DNA from: Bact-08 sp964533215
GTDB lineage: Bacteria; Bacteroidota; Bacteroidia; Bacteroidales; UBA932
Length of the DNA stretch: 64,000 nt
NCBI GenBank assembly: GCA_964533215.1
Contig: CAZHLJ010000001.1
Location: 620,001-684,000, forward strand
Reading direction: 5' to 3'
The notes under the pieces were generated by a model. The model did not search any database and was not told the DNA's origin. It was given only the letters and a program-made list of their open reading frames with translations. The first letter of the stretch is position 1, and each line of letters starts with the position of its first letter. The translations under genes were made by a program, and so were the position numbers. Below, piece after piece: positions 62,399 to 64,000 of the stretch.

Positions 62399-63160
62399 CT
62401 ATTTAACAGATTTCATGTTCTGCTGAGAAAAGAAGCTTTCCGGAATAACTTGGTCATAAGCAATTTTAGTTATCTCTAAAATAGTCTTGTTTCCCTTTTT
62501 GTTCGCAGGTTCTATCTCAATTCTTGTTGGAATCTCGCGGTCTCCCATGAATTTTATATTGTAGGAGTTCATTACATTTACCAATTCTGAATCTTCGTCA
62601 TAGTACTCGGCTTTCCACTGACTAAAACCATTAACTGTTATCCAGACAATAACCTTGCCCCATGTTACAGGAGCATCTGGTAGCGGGGTAAGTTCAATTT
62701 TATAACACTCCATTTCTCTCACACTCTCTTTGCCCAACATTTTTTGAGAGTAATCCACTACAATGGAAGATTCTTTCACAAGATCGTCATTTGTATAGTC
62801 AGATCCCATCCATGACTGCATCATCATAGAAGGGGGGATTTTTATCATACGCTCTATAGATGGTATCCAATTCCACATATCTTTCTGACGCTTCAGAAAT
62901 ACCTGCCCTTTTTCCTTGGCAGGGGATGTGATGTATATCAATGAATAGTCACTTCCCTTAGACCATGTTTTCATAGAAATAGCTCTTGACCAATCCGGAC
63001 GGATTATGGCCAAGGTCATTTCTCCCCTGCTTGTCAGCCCACGTCCTTTTTCATCCGCTTTTTTGATTATCTCCTTGGCTGATAGCTGTTGAGAATACAT
63101 TTTTGGTACAGGGCTAAGAGCAAGTAGCAAAATCAATAAAATGTCAATACATGTTTTCAA
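62399..63160 (-). CDS. LolA-like outer-membrane lipoprotein-sorting family protein
   Basis: A 253-residue exported protein (signal ending PKMYSQQ). The N-terminal LSAKEIIKKADEKGRGLTSRGEMTL and the central WNWIPSIERMIKIPPSMMMQSWMGSDYTNDDL are signatures of the LolA-like outer membrane lipoprotein-sorting protein family found beside RND/MMPL or LolCDE-like transporters. It is a half-barrel that may carry a lipid or lipoprotein across the periplasm from the ABC permeases to the barrel encoded downstream. Its start overlaps the upstream small gene by 17 bases. Confidence 0.85.
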   Translation of the reverse strand: MKTCIDILLILLLALSPVPKMYSQQLSAKEIIKKADEKGRGLTSRGEMTLAIIRPDWSRAISMKTWSKGSDYSLIYITSPAKEKGQVFLKRQKDMWNWIPSIERMIKIPPSMMMQSWMGSDYTNDDLVKESSIVVDYSQKMLGKESVREMECYKIELTPLPDAPVTWGKVIVWITVNGFSQWKAEYYDEDSELVNVMNSYNIKFMGDREIPTRIEIEPANKKGNKTILEITKIAYDQVIPESFFSQQNMKSVK

Positions 63161-63473
63161 ATGCGATCTCTTTTATTGTTACCTTAAATTTGATAAGCTC
63201 AATACAATCTTTTACTCTGTTGAGTCTCTCACACTCTTCTGCCGATATAGTGGCAGATGGGTGTATGGATGAGATTATATCCTGGAACGGTCGTCTTAAG
63301 TTGCGCAAGTGAAATGGAGTAAGGAAAAGATTGTATTTGAGATCAACATTGTCGTTCATAATGGAAAAACTATTGTTGCTTATAGTTGATAAAACTTTGT
63401 AAACACGAGGGCGAATATAGCCATCAAGTTCTCTCCGGTCTTTTTCATCGGGAGCATTGGTTAAATTGCTCAT
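63144..63473 (-). CDS. Unknown small protein heading the export operon
   Basis: A 109-residue protein without signal peptide or membrane helix. It contains charged helices (DEKDRRELDGYIRPRVYKVL, ECERLNRVKDCIELIKFKV) and the motif YNLFLTPFHLRNLRRPF. Its 3' end overlaps the LolA-like gene by 17 bases, so it is cotranscribed and translationally linked. A regulatory role for the operon is possible but is not shown by any recognised DNA-binding motif. Family not recognised. Confidence 0.6.
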   Translation of the reverse strand: MSNLTNAPDEKDRRELDGYIRPRVYKVLSTISNNSFSIMNDNVDLKYNLFLTPFHLRNLRRPFQDIISSIHPSATISAEECERLNRVKDCIELIKFKVTIKEIAFENMY

Positions 63474-63765
63474 TTGTGATATTATTTAGGTTAGAAATGC
63501 TGACGCAAGTTGTGCGTTGTCTTATACCTGATTTGATTTGGAATCTACCCTGATATATGAGAAGTATCAGTCGACAAGAATATAGTTAGTGTAATTATAT
63601 GTATAAAGATAATATTTATTTTGATACTACCATCATGCGACCAAGTCATTCGTGGCAAATCGCAGTGATTCAAGATATTAACTCATAATCATAAAAGACT
63701 TAAGATCCTTATTGTCAACTCAATGCCACGAATGACTTATAAGTGGGTATTTGTGGTTGCCATAC
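63474..63765. other. Intergenic region upstream of the export operon
   Basis: Together with the terminator on its right this is a gap of more than 300 bases without a convincing gene. It must hold the promoter of the minus-strand operon (only a weak box, TATTCTTG, complement 63582-63575) and it holds a perfect 15-bp inverted repeat. A 17-codon frame from 63635 is the only plus-strand frame I noticed and is not convincing. Confidence 0.5.
63643..63738. repeat. 96-base segment bounded by perfect 15-bp inverted repeats
   Basis: AAGTCATTCGTGGCA at 63643-63657 and its exact reverse complement at 63724-63738, with 66 bases between. There are no flanking target duplications. It could be a paired operator, the stem of a structured RNA, or a small MITE-like remnant. 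Confidence 0.6.
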
Positions 63766-63802
63766 AAAAAAAGCGTCTCCATAGTTCAAACTATAGAGAC
63801 GC
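63766..63802 (-). terminator. Rho-independent terminator of the minus-strand gene at the right edge
   Basis: Stem GCGTCTCTATAGTT with AACTATGGAGACGC (one mismatch, read on the minus strand) followed by seven T residues. It ends the partial gene to its right. Confidence 0.8.
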
Positions 63803-63830
63803 CATAATTGTCAGTATCGAATAAACCCTC

Positions 63831-64000
63831 TTACTCCAACGGAATCCTCATTCTGTGGAAAGACCTCCATACGAAAATCAAACCAATAATAAGGAAAGGA
63901 ATTGCTACATACATAGAGTAATCATATGAAGGGTTTGCCTTCATTCCTATACATATTTCAGTTGCCAGAAGCCCGAAAAGGGTAGAGAATTTAATAATTG
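63831..64000 (-). CDS. C-terminus of a membrane protein, cut by the window edge
   Basis: A frame open from the window edge to TAA (complement 63833-63831) gives 56 codons with two hydrophobic helices (FSTLFGLLATEICIGM and VAIPFLIIGLIFVWR) and a basic end (SFHRMRIPLE). The terminator immediately downstream supports a real gene end. Family not recognised. Confidence 0.65.
   Translation of the reverse strand, partial: IIKFSTLFGLLATEICIGMKANPSYDYSMYVAIPFLIIGLIFVWRSFHRMRIPLE

Noticed and set aside
63635..63688. 17-codon frame inside the inverted-repeat segment
   Set aside because: It is too short, without a leader signal, and includes one arm of the inverted repeat; not supportable as a gene.

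Overview
The window looks like chromosomal DNA from an anaerobic Bacteroidota, most likely order Bacteroidales. The evidence is a SusC/SusD pair, an S46 dipeptidyl-peptidase, DUF6242 and DUF5686 proteins, a reg_prop (two-component propeller) sensor kinase and several TAnnTTTG promoter boxes upstream of genes that mostly lack Shine-Dalgarno sequences. Base composition is moderately AT-rich. The code is standard: TAA, TAG and TGA all end intact genes. I saw no tRNA, rRNA, CRISPR array, phage or intact insertion sequence.

Left part (1-31.3 kb). After a partial minus-strand gene come an ankyrin-repeat protein with a C1 cysteine aminopeptidase, type II pantothenate kinase, a small Lys-rich protein and a lipoprotein. 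These are followed by a propeller histidine kinase without receiver or DNA-binding domain, a PorT-like barrel, an ICMT-like methyltransferase, a GH20-like hydrolase, an ABC-F ATPase, a GDPD phosphodiesterase, a DUF5686 barrel and an MFS transporter. A 7TM-PAS-GAF histidine kinase faces a divergent hemerythrin-kinase gene pair. A compact operon then encodes a KAS III enzyme, an Nramp transporter, an NAD(P)-binding protein, a DUF4153 membrane protein and an AsmA-like/GT51 glycosyltransferase. A cold-shock protein and a membrane TPR regulator follow.

Middle (31.5-46.4 kb). A SusCD locus encodes a DUF6242 kelch lipoprotein, SusC, a SusD interrupted by an in-frame TAG, a triple-thioredoxin protein and a TlpA-like thioredoxin. 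It ends at a strong terminator. Next come an S46 dipeptidyl-peptidase and two exported TldD/PmbA-family proteins, one with HExxxH and one without. Together these suggest import, reduction and breakdown of peptides or proteins rather than glycans.

Right part (46.5-64 kb). An SDR, a conserved small protein, a DUF1003 protein, an SPFH protein and a haem-binding protein precede a six-gene operon of hydrogenase-4/complex I type (hyfB, C, E, F, G and I-like). This operon has its own well-formed promoter. Its catalytic subunit has lost all four [NiFe] cysteines and its small subunit has lost three of four proximal-cluster cysteines, while an N-terminal ferredoxin motif remains. It belongs with the energy-converting hydrogenase-related (Ehr) complexes, whose reaction is unknown, and is the strongest candidate here for an undescribed system. 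After another SDR, a minus-strand operon encodes a small unknown protein, a LolA-like protein, two FtsX/LolE-type permeases, a LolD-like ATPase and an outer-membrane barrel, which together look like a trans-envelope export machine. The window ends in a partial membrane-protein gene.
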